Source: Samsonia erythrinae
Lineage (GTDB): Bacteria > Pseudomonadota > Gammaproteobacteria > Enterobacterales > Enterobacteriaceae
Reading direction: 5' to 3'
Length of the DNA: 64,000 bases
Assembly (NCBI RefSeq): GCF_004342665.1
Contig: NZ_SMBY01000014.1
Coordinates: 1-64,000, forward strand
Below the pieces are notes generated by a model that saw only the letters and a list, made by a program, of their open reading frames with translations, ran no database searches and had not been told where the DNA came from. Of the stretch, positions 19,689 to 29,250 are shown piece by piece. How positions within the stretch are numbered: the first letter of the stretch is position 1; the number at the start of each line of letters is the position of its first letter. The translations under genes were made by a program, and so were the position numbers.

Positions 19689-20543
19689 TCATACAGTCAA
19701 ATCGACCTGATGGTTGTCAATCAATCTGGCCTTGCCTAACCAGGCTGCCATCAAAATGACCGCCCGCGTGCTGGTGGCGGTCAGCGGTTGCAGCGTATCG
19801 GCATCGCGGATGAACTGCTCATCGGGCGTAAAGCCCGCTTCGCGGAGTGTCTCCGCCGCTTGCGCCAGCAGCGCGTCTATCTGCCGGTCGCCGTTTTGCA
19901 GCTGTGTGGCAATTTCCATCATCACCTGATAAAGCCGCGGTGCAAGCTGGCGCTCCTCGGCGCTGAGATAGCCATTGCGTGAACTTAATGCCAGCTTGTC
20001 TTTTGCACGAACGATTGGTACGCCGACGATATCAATGTCATAGCCCATATCGCGGACAAGCTGACGAATGAGGGCTAATTGCTGGTAGTCCTTCTCGCCG
20101 AAGCAGGCCAAATCGGGTTGTACCAGATTGAACAATTTGCTGACGATGGTGGCGACGCCACGAAAATGACCGGGACGATTGGCGCCTTCCAGTATGGCGG
20201 ACAGTCCGGGTACCTCGACATAAGTTTGTGATCCCAACCCATTTGGGTATATCACATCCGGGCTCGGTGAGAAAACCAGATCGGCGCCGCGGCGGTTCAG
20301 TTTTTCGCAGTCCTCCTGCAACGTCCGCGGGTAGTGGGCTAAATCATCGGGCCGTTCAAATTGCATGGGATTGACAAAAATGCTGACAATGACGATGTCG
20401 GCACGCGCTCTGGCTTCATCGACCAGCGTCATGTGCCCGTCATGTAAGTTGCCCATTGTGGGAACCAAAGCAATACGTTTCCCTTCCTGACGCCAGCGAC
20501 GAACCTCACGGCGCAATAGCAGAGGGGTTTCGATAATCAACAC
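19689..20543 (-). CDS. panC: Pantoate-beta-alanine ligase (pantothenate synthetase)
   Basis: PanC joins pantoate and beta-alanine with ATP. The 284-residue enzyme of the cytidylyltransferase superfamily shows [14 protein letters not shown] (HIGH-like motif), [14 protein letters not shown] and [11 protein letters not shown]. It lies between panB and panD, so all three steps towards pantothenate except PanE/IlvC reduction are encoded together. Confidence 0.97.
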   Translation of the reverse strand: MLIIETPLLLRREVRRWRQEGKRIALVPTMGNLHDGHMTLVDEARARADIVIVSIFVNPMQFERPDDLAHYPRTLQEDCEKLNRRGADLVFSPSPDVIYPNGLGSQTYVEVPGLSAILEGANRPGHFRGVATIVSKLFNLVQPDLACFGEKDYQQLALIRQLVRDMGYDIDIVGVPIVRAKDKLALSSRNGYLSAEERQLAPRLYQVMMEIATQLQNGDRQIDALLAQAAETLREAGFTPDEQFIRDADTLQPLTATSTRAVILMAAWLGKARLIDNHQVDLTV

Positions 20544-20614
20544 ACCCGTACTCCTTAAACGAATAAAAAGATAGCCTGATTCGTGAACGACCTGTTTTTA
20601 TGCCATCAACATGT

Positions 20615-21409
20615 TCAGTGAAATGAATGTTCTTCGGCGGGGAAGAGGCCCTGTTCAACGTCCTGCACATAGGTGCGTACCGCCGCACGGAGATCGCCGC
20701 TCGTCGCCAGAAAATCCCTGGCGAACTTCGGCGCAGCGTCTCCGGTAATACCCAACGCGTCATGCATGACCAGAATCTGGCCGTCGGTAGCGTTGCCTGC
20801 GCCAATACCAATTACGGGGATCGATAGCGCTTCTGTTACGCGCTTGGCCAGCGCCACGGGTACGCATTCCAGCACAAGCAGTTGCGCACCGGCTTCTTCA
20901 AGCGCAAGGGCATCGGCCAGCAGTTGATTGGCATCGCTTTCGCTCCGGCCCTGAATTTTGTAGCCGCCGAAGATATTTACGGACTGCGGCGTCAGGCCTA
21001 AGTGACCACACACCGGCACGGCGCGCTCGGTCAGCATTTTTACCGTCGGGGCAAGCCAGCTTCCGCCTTCCAGCTTCACCATATTCGCGCCGGCACGCAT
21101 CAGTTCCGCCGCCTGACTGAATGTCTGTTCTGGCGTGGCGTAAGTCATAAAGGACATGTCGGAAAAAATCAGCGCCAGCGGGGCGCCTCGGCGCACGCAG
21201 CGCGTATGGTAAACGATATCGCTGGTCGTGACGGGCAAAGTGGAGTCGTGCCCCTGCACGGTCATGCCGAGTGAGTCGCCGACCAGCATCACTCGAATGC
21301 CTTGTTCGAAAAATAAACGGGAAAAGCTGGCGTCGTAAGCGGTGATCGCTGCAAATTTCCGCTGCTCTTGTTTCCATTGGCGCAAATGGGAAATAGTTGT
21401 CGGTTTCAT
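20615..21409 (-). CDS. panB: 3-methyl-2-oxobutanoate hydroxymethyltransferase
   Basis: PanB makes ketopantoate from alpha-ketoisovalerate and 5,10-methylene-tetrahydrofolate. The 264-residue TIM-barrel protein has the conserved [33 protein letters not shown] and MVKLEGG segments with metal and substrate residues. It is first in panB-panC-panD. folK and pcnB lie upstream in the same orientation, 123 bases away. Confidence 0.97.
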   Translation of the reverse strand: MKPTTISHLRQWKQEQRKFAAITAYDASFSRLFFEQGIRVMLVGDSLGMTVQGHDSTLPVTTSDIVYHTRCVRRGAPLALIFSDMSFMTYATPEQTFSQAAELMRAGANMVKLEGGSWLAPTVKMLTERAVPVCGHLGLTPQSVNIFGGYKIQGRSESDANQLLADALALEEAGAQLLVLECVPVALAKRVTEALSIPVIGIGAGNATDGQILVMHDALGITGDAAPKFARDFLATSGDLRAAVRTYVQDVEQGLFPAEEHSFH

Positions 21410-21478
21410 GACGGTCTTCCTATGTCAATAGGGCAAAGAATGAAGGGGAATATTCTAATGTAAGCCGACGAGTAGCGA

Positions 21479-21510
21479 TATACCCGCCAGGCTTCAAGTT
21501 GCAGATGTGA
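21479..21510. repeat. Truncated copy of the 17236-type repeat end
   Basis: TATACCCGCCAGGCTTCAAG and the following TTGCAGATG resemble one end of the repeat at 17236-17480. No matching opposite end is visible before folK, so it looks like a solitary remnant. Confidence 0.45.
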
Positions 21511-21532
21511 GACGCGTCGACGAGCCAGAGTA

Positions 21533-22027
21533 TCAGATGGTCTCGTCAGCCCATAGCGTTAAGCCATTGCGATCGACAGAGGTTAAACGCTGAGTGAGGG
21601 GCTCGCCGTCGGGAAAAACCAATTCTGGCGCAATCTCCGCCAGCGGATAGAGGATAAATTCACGGTTCTTCATATCATAGTGGGGCACCGTCAGGCGTTC
21701 TGTCTGGATAACGGCATCACCGAACAGCAGAATGTCCAGATCCAACGTGCGCGGCCCCCAGCGATGGGCTTTGCGTTCGCGGCCTTGTTCCCGTTCGATA
21801 GCCTGCGTGCGATCGAGCAGCGCTTCAGGCGCTAAGCCGGTTTCCAGCTCGACGACGGCATTGAGATAATCCGGCTGATCCTGCGGGCCGAGTGGGCGGC
21901 TACGATAAAGCGAGGAACAGCGAACGATGCGGGTTTGTGGCACCGCGTCCAACGCGGTCAACGCGGCGCGCACCTGTTGCAACGGCTGGGCAAGATTACT
22001 GCCCAGCGCCAGATACACGCGTGTCAT
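21533..22027 (-). CDS. folK: 2-amino-4-hydroxy-6-hydroxymethyldihydropteridine pyrophosphokinase
   Basis: FolK transfers pyrophosphate from ATP to hydroxymethyl-dihydropterin in folate synthesis. The 164-residue protein shows LALGSNLAQPLQQV at the start, the RPLGPQDQPDYLNAV loop and the family signature HRWGPRTLDLDILLFG. Its ATG overlaps the pcnB stop by one base (TGATG), so it is translationally coupled to pcnB. Confidence 0.96.
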   Translation of the reverse strand: MTRVYLALGSNLAQPLQQVRAALTALDAVPQTRIVRCSSLYRSRPLGPQDQPDYLNAVVELETGLAPEALLDRTQAIEREQGRERKAHRWGPRTLDLDILLFGDAVIQTERLTVPHYDMKNREFILYPLAEIAPELVFPDGEPLTQRLTSVDRNGLTLWADETI

Positions 22028-23442
22028 CAGGCTTGATCCCTGCGTGCCGCGTTGGGTTTGCGTGACCGACGCGGACGGGAGCGACGATGTGGCGTGGGGC
22101 CGTCATCCAGCGTTCTCAGCATGGCTTGCTGTTGTGGCGGGGCCGCAACCTGGAATTCACCCCACCACTGGGCCAGACGCAGCAGTTCCTGATGGTTTTC
22201 GATTTCGGCGCGTAAACAAAGCAGGTCGTAGGCGGCGCGGAATTTAGGGTGTTCCATCAGCTTATAGGCGCGCTTACCTTGGCGGCGTGACAAACGCATC
22301 TGCAACATCCAGATATCACGAACCAGTGAGGTAATGCGTTTAGGGATCGCCAGTGAACGGCACTGTTCATCCAGCACATCGTTCATCGCCAGCGAGAATG
22401 CATCAAAATAGGTCAGGCCGCTTTCCTGCGCCAGCTTTTGCGCGTGTTCAATCAACGGATACCACAACATGGCGGCGAACAGAAACGCCGGATTGACTCG
22501 CATATTGTTTTGCAGACGCTGATCGGTATTTTTCAGCACCTGCGCGATCATACGTTCCAGCGTGGAGTTGCCGTCTGCGGTGAAATGACGGCTGAGCAGC
22601 GGGAAAAGCGGCTGAAACAGTTGGTATTCACACAGCATTTTATACGTTGGATAACCATAGCCTGATTGCAGCAGCTTCAGCGACTCCTCGAACATGCGCG
22701 CTGCCGGAATGTCATGCAGCAGTGACGCGAGGCGGGGAATGGGTTCCGCGGTTTCCGGGCTGACGGTCATATTCAATTTGGCGGCGAAACGAACGGCGCG
22801 CAGCATGCGCACCGGATCTTCACGGTAGCGCGTTTCGGGATCGCCAATCATACGAATCACCCCCTGGCGCAGGTCGTTCAGGCCGTTGGTGTAATCGCGC
22901 ACGGTGAAATCGGAAATGCTGTAGTAGAGGCTGTTGATTGAGAAGTCACGACGCTGGGCGTCTTCTTCAATCGAACCGAAAATATTGTCGCGCAACAGCA
23001 TGCCGCTCTGGGCCTGCTGAGAGGAATTTTTGGCTTCCTGTTGTTCCTGATGTTGATCGTGGTGACCACGGAACGTGGCAACTTCGATCACTTCCGGCCC
23101 AAACATGACGTGTGCGAGGCGAAAACGACGTCCCACGAGACGACAGTTACGGAATAACTTGCGCACCTGCTCGGGCGTGGCACTCGTGGTGATATCAAAA
23201 TCTTTCGGCTTTTTACCCAGCAGCAGATCGCGAACGCCTCCGCCCACCAGATACGCCTCAAAGCCCGCTTTGTTCAGGCGATAAAGTACTTTCAGCGCGT
23301 TATCGCTGATATCACTGCGTGAAATATTATGTTGGTCTCGCGGGATCACCGTCAGGTGCTGAGGTGGTTCCTCTGATACGACCAGGTCGTTCTCACGATT
23401 CAGTACTTTACGGCAAAAATTAGCAACTCGGGTAAAGATAAT
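22027..23442 (-). CDS. pcnB: Poly(A) polymerase I
   Basis: PcnB adds 3' poly(A) tails that mark RNA for decay. The nucleotidyltransferase core is clear: [23 protein letters not shown] near residues 50-75, with GGGVRD and the DFD acidic pair, then [22 protein letters not shown] sequence, and a basic C-terminal tail rich in Arg. The conserved N-terminus [14 protein letters not shown] begins at an ATT codon (23442) with GAGG three bases upstream; E. coli pcnB is known to start at AUU. The only in-frame ATG (23469) adds nine unconserved residues. I chose ATT; ATC at 23439 is a further option. Confidence 0.92.
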   Translation of the reverse strand: MIFTRVANFCRKVLNRENDLVVSEEPPQHLTVIPRDQHNISRSDISDNALKVLYRLNKAGFEAYLVGGGVRDLLLGKKPKDFDITTSATPEQVRKLFRNCRLVGRRFRLAHVMFGPEVIEVATFRGHHDQHQEQQEAKNSSQQAQSGMLLRDNIFGSIEEDAQRRDFSINSLYYSISDFTVRDYTNGLNDLRQGVIRMIGDPETRYREDPVRMLRAVRFAAKLNMTVSPETAEPIPRLASLLHDIPAARMFEESLKLLQSGYGYPTYKMLCEYQLFQPLFPLLSRHFTADGNSTLERMIAQVLKNTDQRLQNNMRVNPAFLFAAMLWYPLIEHAQKLAQESGLTYFDAFSLAMNDVLDEQCRSLAIPKRITSLVRDIWMLQMRLSRRQGKRAYKLMEHPKFRAAYDLLCLRAEIENHQELLRLAQWWGEFQVAAPPQQQAMLRTLDDGPTPHRRSRPRRSRKPNAARRDQA

Positions 23443-23576
23443 ACACCTCGATAGTGATGGAAAAATCAACGGTACAACAAAAACTTCGGCAAGAAGTTTT
23501 TAACGGCGCATCAGCGACGGCCCGCAAAGGGCGGCGAACAGGGATACGCACACGAAAAATAGCGGCTAATCATAGC

Positions 23577-24527
23577 TTACCAATGGCCCTTTGAGAATGC
23601 TGAAGTGATCGCTGATGCGTTTATCGTTGTTTCTAACGGAATGGCATCAAGGGACCAATGTGCCACAGACCATGCCAGCAGCGCCGTAAGCGTCATATCC
23701 TGCCAGCTTTCCGGCAAAGGCTGATTCAGAAATTGCAGCGCAGCCAGCAGCACGGGACGCGGATCGCGTTTTGGCAACGCAGGCGCGTGATTCTGTTTAG
23801 ACAGTTTGCTTCCGTCCTCATTCCGCACCAGCGGCAGGTGGATATAAGTGGGTACCGCATAGCCGAGCAACTGATAGAGCGAGATCTGCCGAACGGTTGG
23901 TTCGATAAGGTCTGCGCCGCGCACGATTTCCGTGATTCCCTGATCGTGATCGTCGATGACTACGGCAAGATTGTAGGCGAATAGCCCGTCCCGGCGGTGG
24001 ATGATAAAATCTTCCTGAGCGAGCGCCTTATCGGTGTACAGCTCGCCGCGCAATCGGTCGTGAAAGTGAAATACCGGTGTCGTCTGGCGCAGGCGTAATG
24101 CGGCGTTATCGGCGGGCAGGTTACGCGTCCGGCAATAACCGTCATAGTGCCCCCCTAGCTGTTGAATACGACGACGTGTACAGGTGCAGTAATAGCTCAT
24201 GCCCTGCTGCTGAAGCTGTTGAAGGATCTCAAGGTAGCGCGCATGACGCTGTGACTGATAAATCACCTCGCCATCCCAGTGCAGGCCATAGTGTGCTAAC
24301 TGGGCGAGTATGCGAGAAGCGGCACCGGGAATTTCCCGCGGCGGATCGATATCTTCGATGCGCACCAGCCAGCGGCCTTGTTGAGCGCGAGCCTGAAGAT
24401 AGCTGCCGAGTGCGGCTATCAGTGAGCCAAAATGCAGCTCGCCGGAAGGCGACGGCGCAAAACGCCCGACGTAACGGCGGGTTTCAACGGCGTGTTCTGT
24501 TTGAGTAAAATGCGCGGTTACAGGCAT
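23577..24527 (-). CDS. gluQ: Glutamyl-Q tRNA(Asp) synthetase
   Basis: GluQ (YadB) attaches glutamate to queuosine at position 34 of tRNA-Asp. The 316-residue protein has only the catalytic half of GluRS: the HIGH-type motif [12 protein letters not shown], zinc ligands in [10 protein letters not shown] and GYCR, and the KMSKS-type motif KLSKQNH, but no anticodon-binding domain. It lies downstream of dksA in the same orientation, as in E. coli. Two tRNA-Asp genes, its substrate, are also in the window. Confidence 0.95.
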   Translation of the reverse strand: MPVTAHFTQTEHAVETRRYVGRFAPSPSGELHFGSLIAALGSYLQARAQQGRWLVRIEDIDPPREIPGAASRILAQLAHYGLHWDGEVIYQSQRHARYLEILQQLQQQGMSYYCTCTRRRIQQLGGHYDGYCRTRNLPADNAALRLRQTTPVFHFHDRLRGELYTDKALAQEDFIIHRRDGLFAYNLAVVIDDHDQGITEIVRGADLIEPTVRQISLYQLLGYAVPTYIHLPLVRNEDGSKLSKQNHAPALPKRDPRPVLLAALQFLNQPLPESWQDMTLTALLAWSVAHWSLDAIPLETTINASAITSAFSKGHW

Positions 24528-24613
24528 AAGACGTTAAAGCTGTCTCGTCAGCATTTAGCGAGACGGAAAAGCATATGAGGAACATCATTCATTAATAATA
24601 ACGTAATCAGAAT

Positions 24614-24637
24614 CGGCTCCGGTGATCACCGGAGCCG
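24614..24637. terminator. Perfect 24-base palindrome after dksA
   Basis: CGGCTCCGGTGA and TCACCGGAGCCG are perfect complements with no spacer, 16 bases past the dksA stop. It is probably the dksA terminator or an mRNA 3' stabiliser; no long T-run follows. Confidence 0.6.
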
Positions 24638-24653
24638 GTTCTGAATGGGAAAA

Positions 24654-25109
24654 TCAGCCAGCCATCTGCTTTTCGCGTATCTCTGCCAGCGTTTTGCAGT
24701 CGATACACAGATCGGCCGTCGGGCGCGCTTCCAGACGACGAATACCAATTTCGACGCCACAGGATTCACAGAACCCGAAATCCTCATCTTCGATTTTTTG
24801 CAGTGTTTTCGCGATCTTCTTGATCAATTTACGCTCGCGATCGCGGTTACGCAGCTCAAGACTGAATTCTTCTTCCTGCGCCGCACGGTCCACGGGATCG
24901 GGAAAATTAGCTGCTTCATCACGCATATGCGATACGGTACGATCCACTTCATCCCTGAGTTGGTTGCGCCATGCTTCAAGAATACGCTTGAAATGAGCCA
25001 GCTGAGCGTCGTTCATATACTCTTCGCCAGCTTTCTCCTGGTACGGCTCTACTCCGGCAATTGCGAGAATGCTCAGAGAAGATGTCTTACGGTTTTGCCC
25101 TTCTTGCAT
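24654..25109 (-). CDS. dksA: RNA polymerase-binding transcription factor DksA
   Basis: DksA enters the RNA polymerase secondary channel and works with ppGpp in the stringent response. The 151-residue form starting [13 protein letters not shown] at 25109 matches E. coli; a 10-codon upstream extension is not conserved. The coiled-coil region carries the [11 protein letters not shown] tip with the key Asp pair ([10 protein letters not shown]), and the zinc finger is CESC and CIDC near residues 114-138. It is followed by gluQ. Confidence 0.96.
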   Translation of the reverse strand: MQEGQNRKTSSLSILAIAGVEPYQEKAGEEYMNDAQLAHFKRILEAWRNQLRDEVDRTVSHMRDEAANFPDPVDRAAQEEEFSLELRNRDRERKLIKKIAKTLQKIEDEDFGFCESCGVEIGIRRLEARPTADLCIDCKTLAEIREKQMAG

Positions 25110-25371
25110 GTTGCTTCTCCTACATAACACGACACGCACAATACCCTTTTATACAGTGATGTTGCGGCGTTCTCGGCCATAACGTCAGCTATCTGGGGTA
25201 TTTCGGCCCCCAATGGGGGAAAAACAGGCCGCTATAAATAGCAGATGGCGATGGGGTTGGCAATGCTTCCTGACACCGGCCTGATAAAGTGTGAGGAACA
25301 ATCTACATACATTAAATGATAAACAACGTGTTACGTCTTTTGATGAAGCTAATGTAATGTGTTAGGCCCAC

Positions 25372-26079
25372 TCACTCTTTCAACAACGGCAACGGATGCG
25401 TCAACTTGATACCGTCCGGGCATAACGTGACGCCATAACATAAAATTTCAACCCCTGCCCGCTGCGCCTCGGTAAATAACTCCGCATAGCGTCCATCAAT
25501 ATGTCGGGCGGGGGCGACCTGCTGAATACCGGAGTGGAGCACGGCGAAAAACAGTACGGCACGTTCTCCTGCCATCACCACCTGCTGTAGCTCACGCAGA
25601 TGCTTTTGTCCTCTTAGCGTAACAGCATCGGGGAAGTAACCACATTCATGTTGCAATAATGTGACGGTTTTCACTTCAATATAGCAGTTAATCCTGTTCG
25701 GCGCCTGTAAGAGCAGGTCAATCCGGCTGTTTTCCGTACCGTATTTCACCTCTGTTGTTATGGTCTGATAGCCAGCCAGCTCAGCGATGCGATTTTCTAA
25801 TAAAGCCTCGCGTAATAATGTGTTGGCACGCAGAGTATTGACACAAATCCAGTGATTTTGCTGTGTTTCAGTCAGTTCCCAACTGTGGGGATATTTCCGC
25901 TTTGGGTTGTCAGAGGTGGAGTACCAGACGGTGTCACCGGGGGTGGCGCAGCCGGTCATCGCACCGGTATTGGCGCAGTGCAGCGTGAGCATTTCACCTT
26001 CGGGCGTCACGACGTCGGCTAAAAAACGTTTGTAGCGCTTAACCAGTCGGGCGGGGTGTAAGCGTGGGATATATTCCAT
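25372..26079 (-). CDS. sfsA: SfsA DNA-binding/nuclease-like protein
   Basis: SfsA was named for stimulating sugar fermentation (maltose genes) when overexpressed in E. coli. The 235-residue protein matches the family, with YKRFLADV near the start and a PD-(D/E)xK-like core: NSRIDLLL followed by [10 protein letters not shown]. The exact biochemical role is unsettled. It lies 20 bases after thpR and is likely in one transcript with it. Confidence 0.94.
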   Translation of the reverse strand: MEYIPRLHPARLVKRYKRFLADVVTPEGEMLTLHCANTGAMTGCATPGDTVWYSTSDNPKRKYPHSWELTETQQNHWICVNTLRANTLLREALLENRIAELAGYQTITTEVKYGTENSRIDLLLQAPNRINCYIEVKTVTLLQHECGYFPDAVTLRGQKHLRELQQVVMAGERAVLFFAVLHSGIQQVAPARHIDGRYAELFTEAQRAGVEILCYGVTLCPDGIKLTHPLPLLKE

Positions 26080-26099
26080 ACGTATCCTGTTCTCTTCGT

Positions 26100-26630
26100 C
26101 TATTCAATAAACGACCAGCTTTCGAGCCGCTGATAGCGGCTTTTACCGTTGTCAAAATGCGATTGATAAAGCGAAAAATGCGTCATGTCGATCGGCCAAC
26201 TGAAATTGGCTGGCGGTATCGACACCGGGCGGGTCGCGCCGCGCAGTAGCGTGACGTGGGGATGAAAAGGCAAGGCGGATTGATAGCAGCCATTGCGCGC
26301 CGCCTGGGCGCGCAGCAGTTCCGCCAGTTGCAGCAACCCGCGCGGCGCGCGGCGGCAGCCCAGCCAGACGACGCCGGGCCGCGGCCAGTGCCCCGCATCA
26401 TTCAGATTGACGGAAAACGCAGGCTGACGGATACGGCCAGCCAACGTTCTCAGAACCTGTTCTTTTTGCTCACTGACGTGACCTAAAAAAGCCAGCGTCA
26501 GATGCAGGTTGGCGGCGGCGATCGGGCGGCCTGCTTCCGGTGAGAAGTTTTCGGCACGCCAACGGATAATCTCCTGTTGTGTGGTTTCCGGCAGCGGTAA
26601 GGCAAAAAACAGACGGCGGGTGTCAGGCAT
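26100..26630 (-). CDS. thpR: RNA 2',3'-cyclic phosphodiesterase
   Basis: ThpR (LigT) opens 2',3'-cyclic phosphate RNA ends and can join tRNA halves in vitro. The 176-residue 2H-phosphoesterase has both catalytic motifs, HLTLAFLG near residue 43 and HVTLLRG near residue 126. It is divergent from hrpB with 68 bases between the starts. Confidence 0.94.
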   Translation of the reverse strand: MPDTRRLFFALPLPETTQQEIIRWRAENFSPEAGRPIAAANLHLTLAFLGHVSEQKEQVLRTLAGRIRQPAFSVNLNDAGHWPRPGVVWLGCRRAPRGLLQLAELLRAQAARNGCYQSALPFHPHVTLLRGATRPVSIPPANFSWPIDMTHFSLYQSHFDNGKSRYQRLESWSFIE

Positions 26631-26698
26631 GGCGATCTCTCTGTTCTGATTCCATCCGATGCTACAATGCCCGTCGCTGAAAGTTAACCTTTACGGAG

Positions 26699-29149
26699 AT
26701 GTCTGTGATTTTACCGCCCGTCAGCGCCGTGCTGAATGATGTCATAACGGCGCTACATACCGCGCCTCAGGTGCTGCTCAATGCCCCAACGGGGGCGGGG
26801 AAATCTACCTGGCTGCCCTTGCAGTTGCTGCAACAAGGCAACCTGAACGGGCGCATTATCATGCTGGAACCGCGTCGTCTGGCGGCGAAGAGCGTGGCCT
26901 GGCGGTTAGCGCAGCAGTTAGGAGAAGTGCCGGGGAAAACGGTCGGTTATCGGATGCGCTCAGAAAGCTGTGTGAGCGATGCGACGAAACTGGAAGTCGT
27001 GACCGAGGGCATATTAACGCGTTTGCTGCAACACGATGCGGAGCTGCAAGGCGTTGCGTTGGTCATCCTTGATGAATTTCATGAACGCAGCGTACAGGCC
27101 GATTTGGCATTGGCGCTTTTGCTTGATGTGCAGCAAGGGCTGCGTGACGACTTAACGTTGCTGATCATGTCCGCGACGCTCGATAATGCGCGACTGGCGG
27201 CGCTGTTGCCGGACGCCGTCAGCGTGGTTTCAGAAGGGCGCAGCTATCCGGTCGAACGCGGTTATGCGCCACTCAACAGTCAGGAGCGTTTAGAAGAGGG
27301 CGCGGCGCGGCAGGTTCGGCGTTTGCTGAATGAAGAAACGGGCTCCCTGTTGCTGTTTTTACCCGGCGTAGCGGAAATTCGCCGCGTCCAGATGCTGCTG
27401 GAAAATCGCGGGGCGGATGATGTGGTGCTGTGTCCACTCTACGGCGCGCTGACGCTGGCGGAGCAGCAGAAAGCGATTCTGCCCGCTGAACCGGGTCGCC
27501 GTAAAGTGGTGTTGGCGACCAATATTGCTGAAACCAGCCTGACGATTGAGGGGATTCGGTTGGTGGTCGATAGCGGGCTGGAACGGGTGGCCAGTTTTGA
27601 TGTAAAAAGCGGGCTTACCCGACTGGTAACGCAGCGTATTAGTCAGGCTTCCATGATCCAGCGCGCCGGACGAGCCGGGCGCTTAAGCCCCGGTATCTGC
27701 TGGCATTTATGTTCCCGTGAGCAGGCAGAGCGTGCGGCGGCGCAACAGGAGCCTGAGATACTGAATAGTGATTTAAGCAGTATCTGGCTGGATTTGTTGC
27801 AGTGGGGATGTACCGATGTTACGCAGTTAACCTGGCTGGATGCGCCGCCGGCACCGGCGCTGACGGCGGCTCGCCGATTGTTACGTCAGCTTGGCGTTAC
27901 CGATGAACAGGATAGGTTAACGGTCGATGGTCGCAAGATTGCGGCGCTGGGCTGCGATGCTCGCCTGGCAACGATGCTCTACGCCGCCTCACGGCAGGGG
28001 GCGGATACGCTAGCTACCGCCGGCTGTCTGGCCGCCATACTTGAAGAGCCTCCGCGTAGCGGGTCGATCAATTTGGCCGACTGGCTGGATCGCCCGTTAT
28101 CTCACTGGCTACGACGGGCAAAGCAGCTGACGCGTCGTTTATCGACGGCGGCGGGACGCCCTGATCGCAGCGAGGCCGATTGGTTGCTGGCGCAGGCTTT
28201 TCCCGACCGTATCGCCCGGCGGCGCGGTCAGGATGGACGCTATCTGCTGGCTAACGGCAGCGGCGCAATGATGCCGGTCGATGACGCGCTGTCCGGCAGC
28301 GAGTGGGTGATAGCTGCCGCGCTGTTACAAAATAATCAGAGTGCGGATGCACGGATTCAGCTGGCGTTGTCGCTGGATATTGAGCGGTTGGAACGTCGAC
28401 TGCCCGGATTGATCAATGAACATAACGTGGTGCGCTGGGACGAAGAAAAAGGTACTCTGCGCGCCAGCCAGCGCGACCAGATCGGTTGTCTGACTGTGCG
28501 AACACGTCCGTTGAATAAACCTTCCGATGCGGCATTGCAGCAGGCGATGCTGTCATGGATCCGGGATCAGGGGATCGATGCGCTGCGCTGGGACGCCACC
28601 GCGTTGCAGTTGCGCGCCCGGTTACAGTGCGCCCGCCAATGGCTGCCTGAGGTCGAGTGGCCGAAAGTGGATGAGGCGACGCTGCTGGCAACGCTGGAGG
28701 TCTGGCTGCTGCCGTCGCTTTCCGGCGTGCGGGATTTACGCGCATTGCACCAGATTGATTTGCGCGATGCGCTGATGCGCCTACTGGACTGGCCGCTGCG
28801 CCAGCGTCTGGATAGCGCGCTGCCGACCCACTATACCGCCCCCGGTGGCAGCCGCTTGCCCATCGCCTATTATGATGAAAAGCCCCCGGTGCTGTCGGTA
28901 CGGATACAGGAAATGTTCGGCGAGCGGCAAAGTCCGCGGTTGGCGGAAGGGCGGGTGTCGTTGGTGCTGGAACTTTTATCTCCCGCGCAGCGGCCATTAC
29001 AAATTACGCAGGATTTAGCGGCATTTTGGCAAGGCGCTTACCGTGAGGTACAAAAAGAGATGAAGGGGCGTTATCCCAAGCATGTCTGGCCGGACGATCC
29101 GGCGAATACGACGCCGACAAGACGTACCAGAAAATATCAGAATCACTAA
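26699..29149 (+). CDS. hrpB: ATP-dependent helicase HrpB
   Basis: HrpB is a DEAH-type (DExH) helicase of uncertain physiological role. The 816-residue protein has Walker A APTGAGKST near residue 30, DEFHERS (motif II), MSATLD (motif III) and QRAGRAGR (motif VI), then the HA2 and HrpB C-terminal domains. Length is close to the E. coli protein (about 809). ACGGAG precedes the ATG. It is followed by mrcB in the same orientation, the usual enterobacterial order. Confidence 0.95.
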   Translation: MSVILPPVSAVLNDVITALHTAPQVLLNAPTGAGKSTWLPLQLLQQGNLNGRIIMLEPRRLAAKSVAWRLAQQLGEVPGKTVGYRMRSESCVSDATKLEVVTEGILTRLLQHDAELQGVALVILDEFHERSVQADLALALLLDVQQGLRDDLTLLIMSATLDNARLAALLPDAVSVVSEGRSYPVERGYAPLNSQERLEEGAARQVRRLLNEETGSLLLFLPGVAEIRRVQMLLENRGADDVVLCPLYGALTLAEQQKAILPAEPGRRKVVLATNIAETSLTIEGIRLVVDSGLERVASFDVKSGLTRLVTQRISQASMIQRAGRAGRLSPGICWHLCSREQAERAAAQQEPEILNSDLSSIWLDLLQWGCTDVTQLTWLDAPPAPALTAARRLLRQLGVTDEQDRLTVDGRKIAALGCDARLATMLYAASRQGADTLATAGCLAAILEEPPRSGSINLADWLDRPLSHWLRRAKQLTRRLSTAAGRPDRSEADWLLAQAFPDRIARRRGQDGRYLLANGSGAMMPVDDALSGSEWVIAAALLQNNQSADARIQLALSLDIERLERRLPGLINEHNVVRWDEEKGTLRASQRDQIGCLTVRTRPLNKPSDAALQQAMLSWIRDQGIDALRWDATALQLRARLQCARQWLPEVEWPKVDEATLLATLEVWLLPSLSGVRDLRALHQIDLRDALMRLLDWPLRQRLDSALPTHYTAPGGSRLPIAYYDEKPPVLSVRIQEMFGERQSPRLAEGRVSLVLELLSPAQRPLQITQDLAAFWQGAYREVQKEMKGRYPKHVWPDDPANTTPTRRTRKYQNH

Positions 29150-29250
29150 TTTCAGACGTTTCCGCTTTCACGTAACCGGGCTGGAAACAGAGTATGCGGC
29201 TTGAGCGCAGAGCAGGTGGCCGTAAACAACCTGATGGAGAAGTTATTGTA

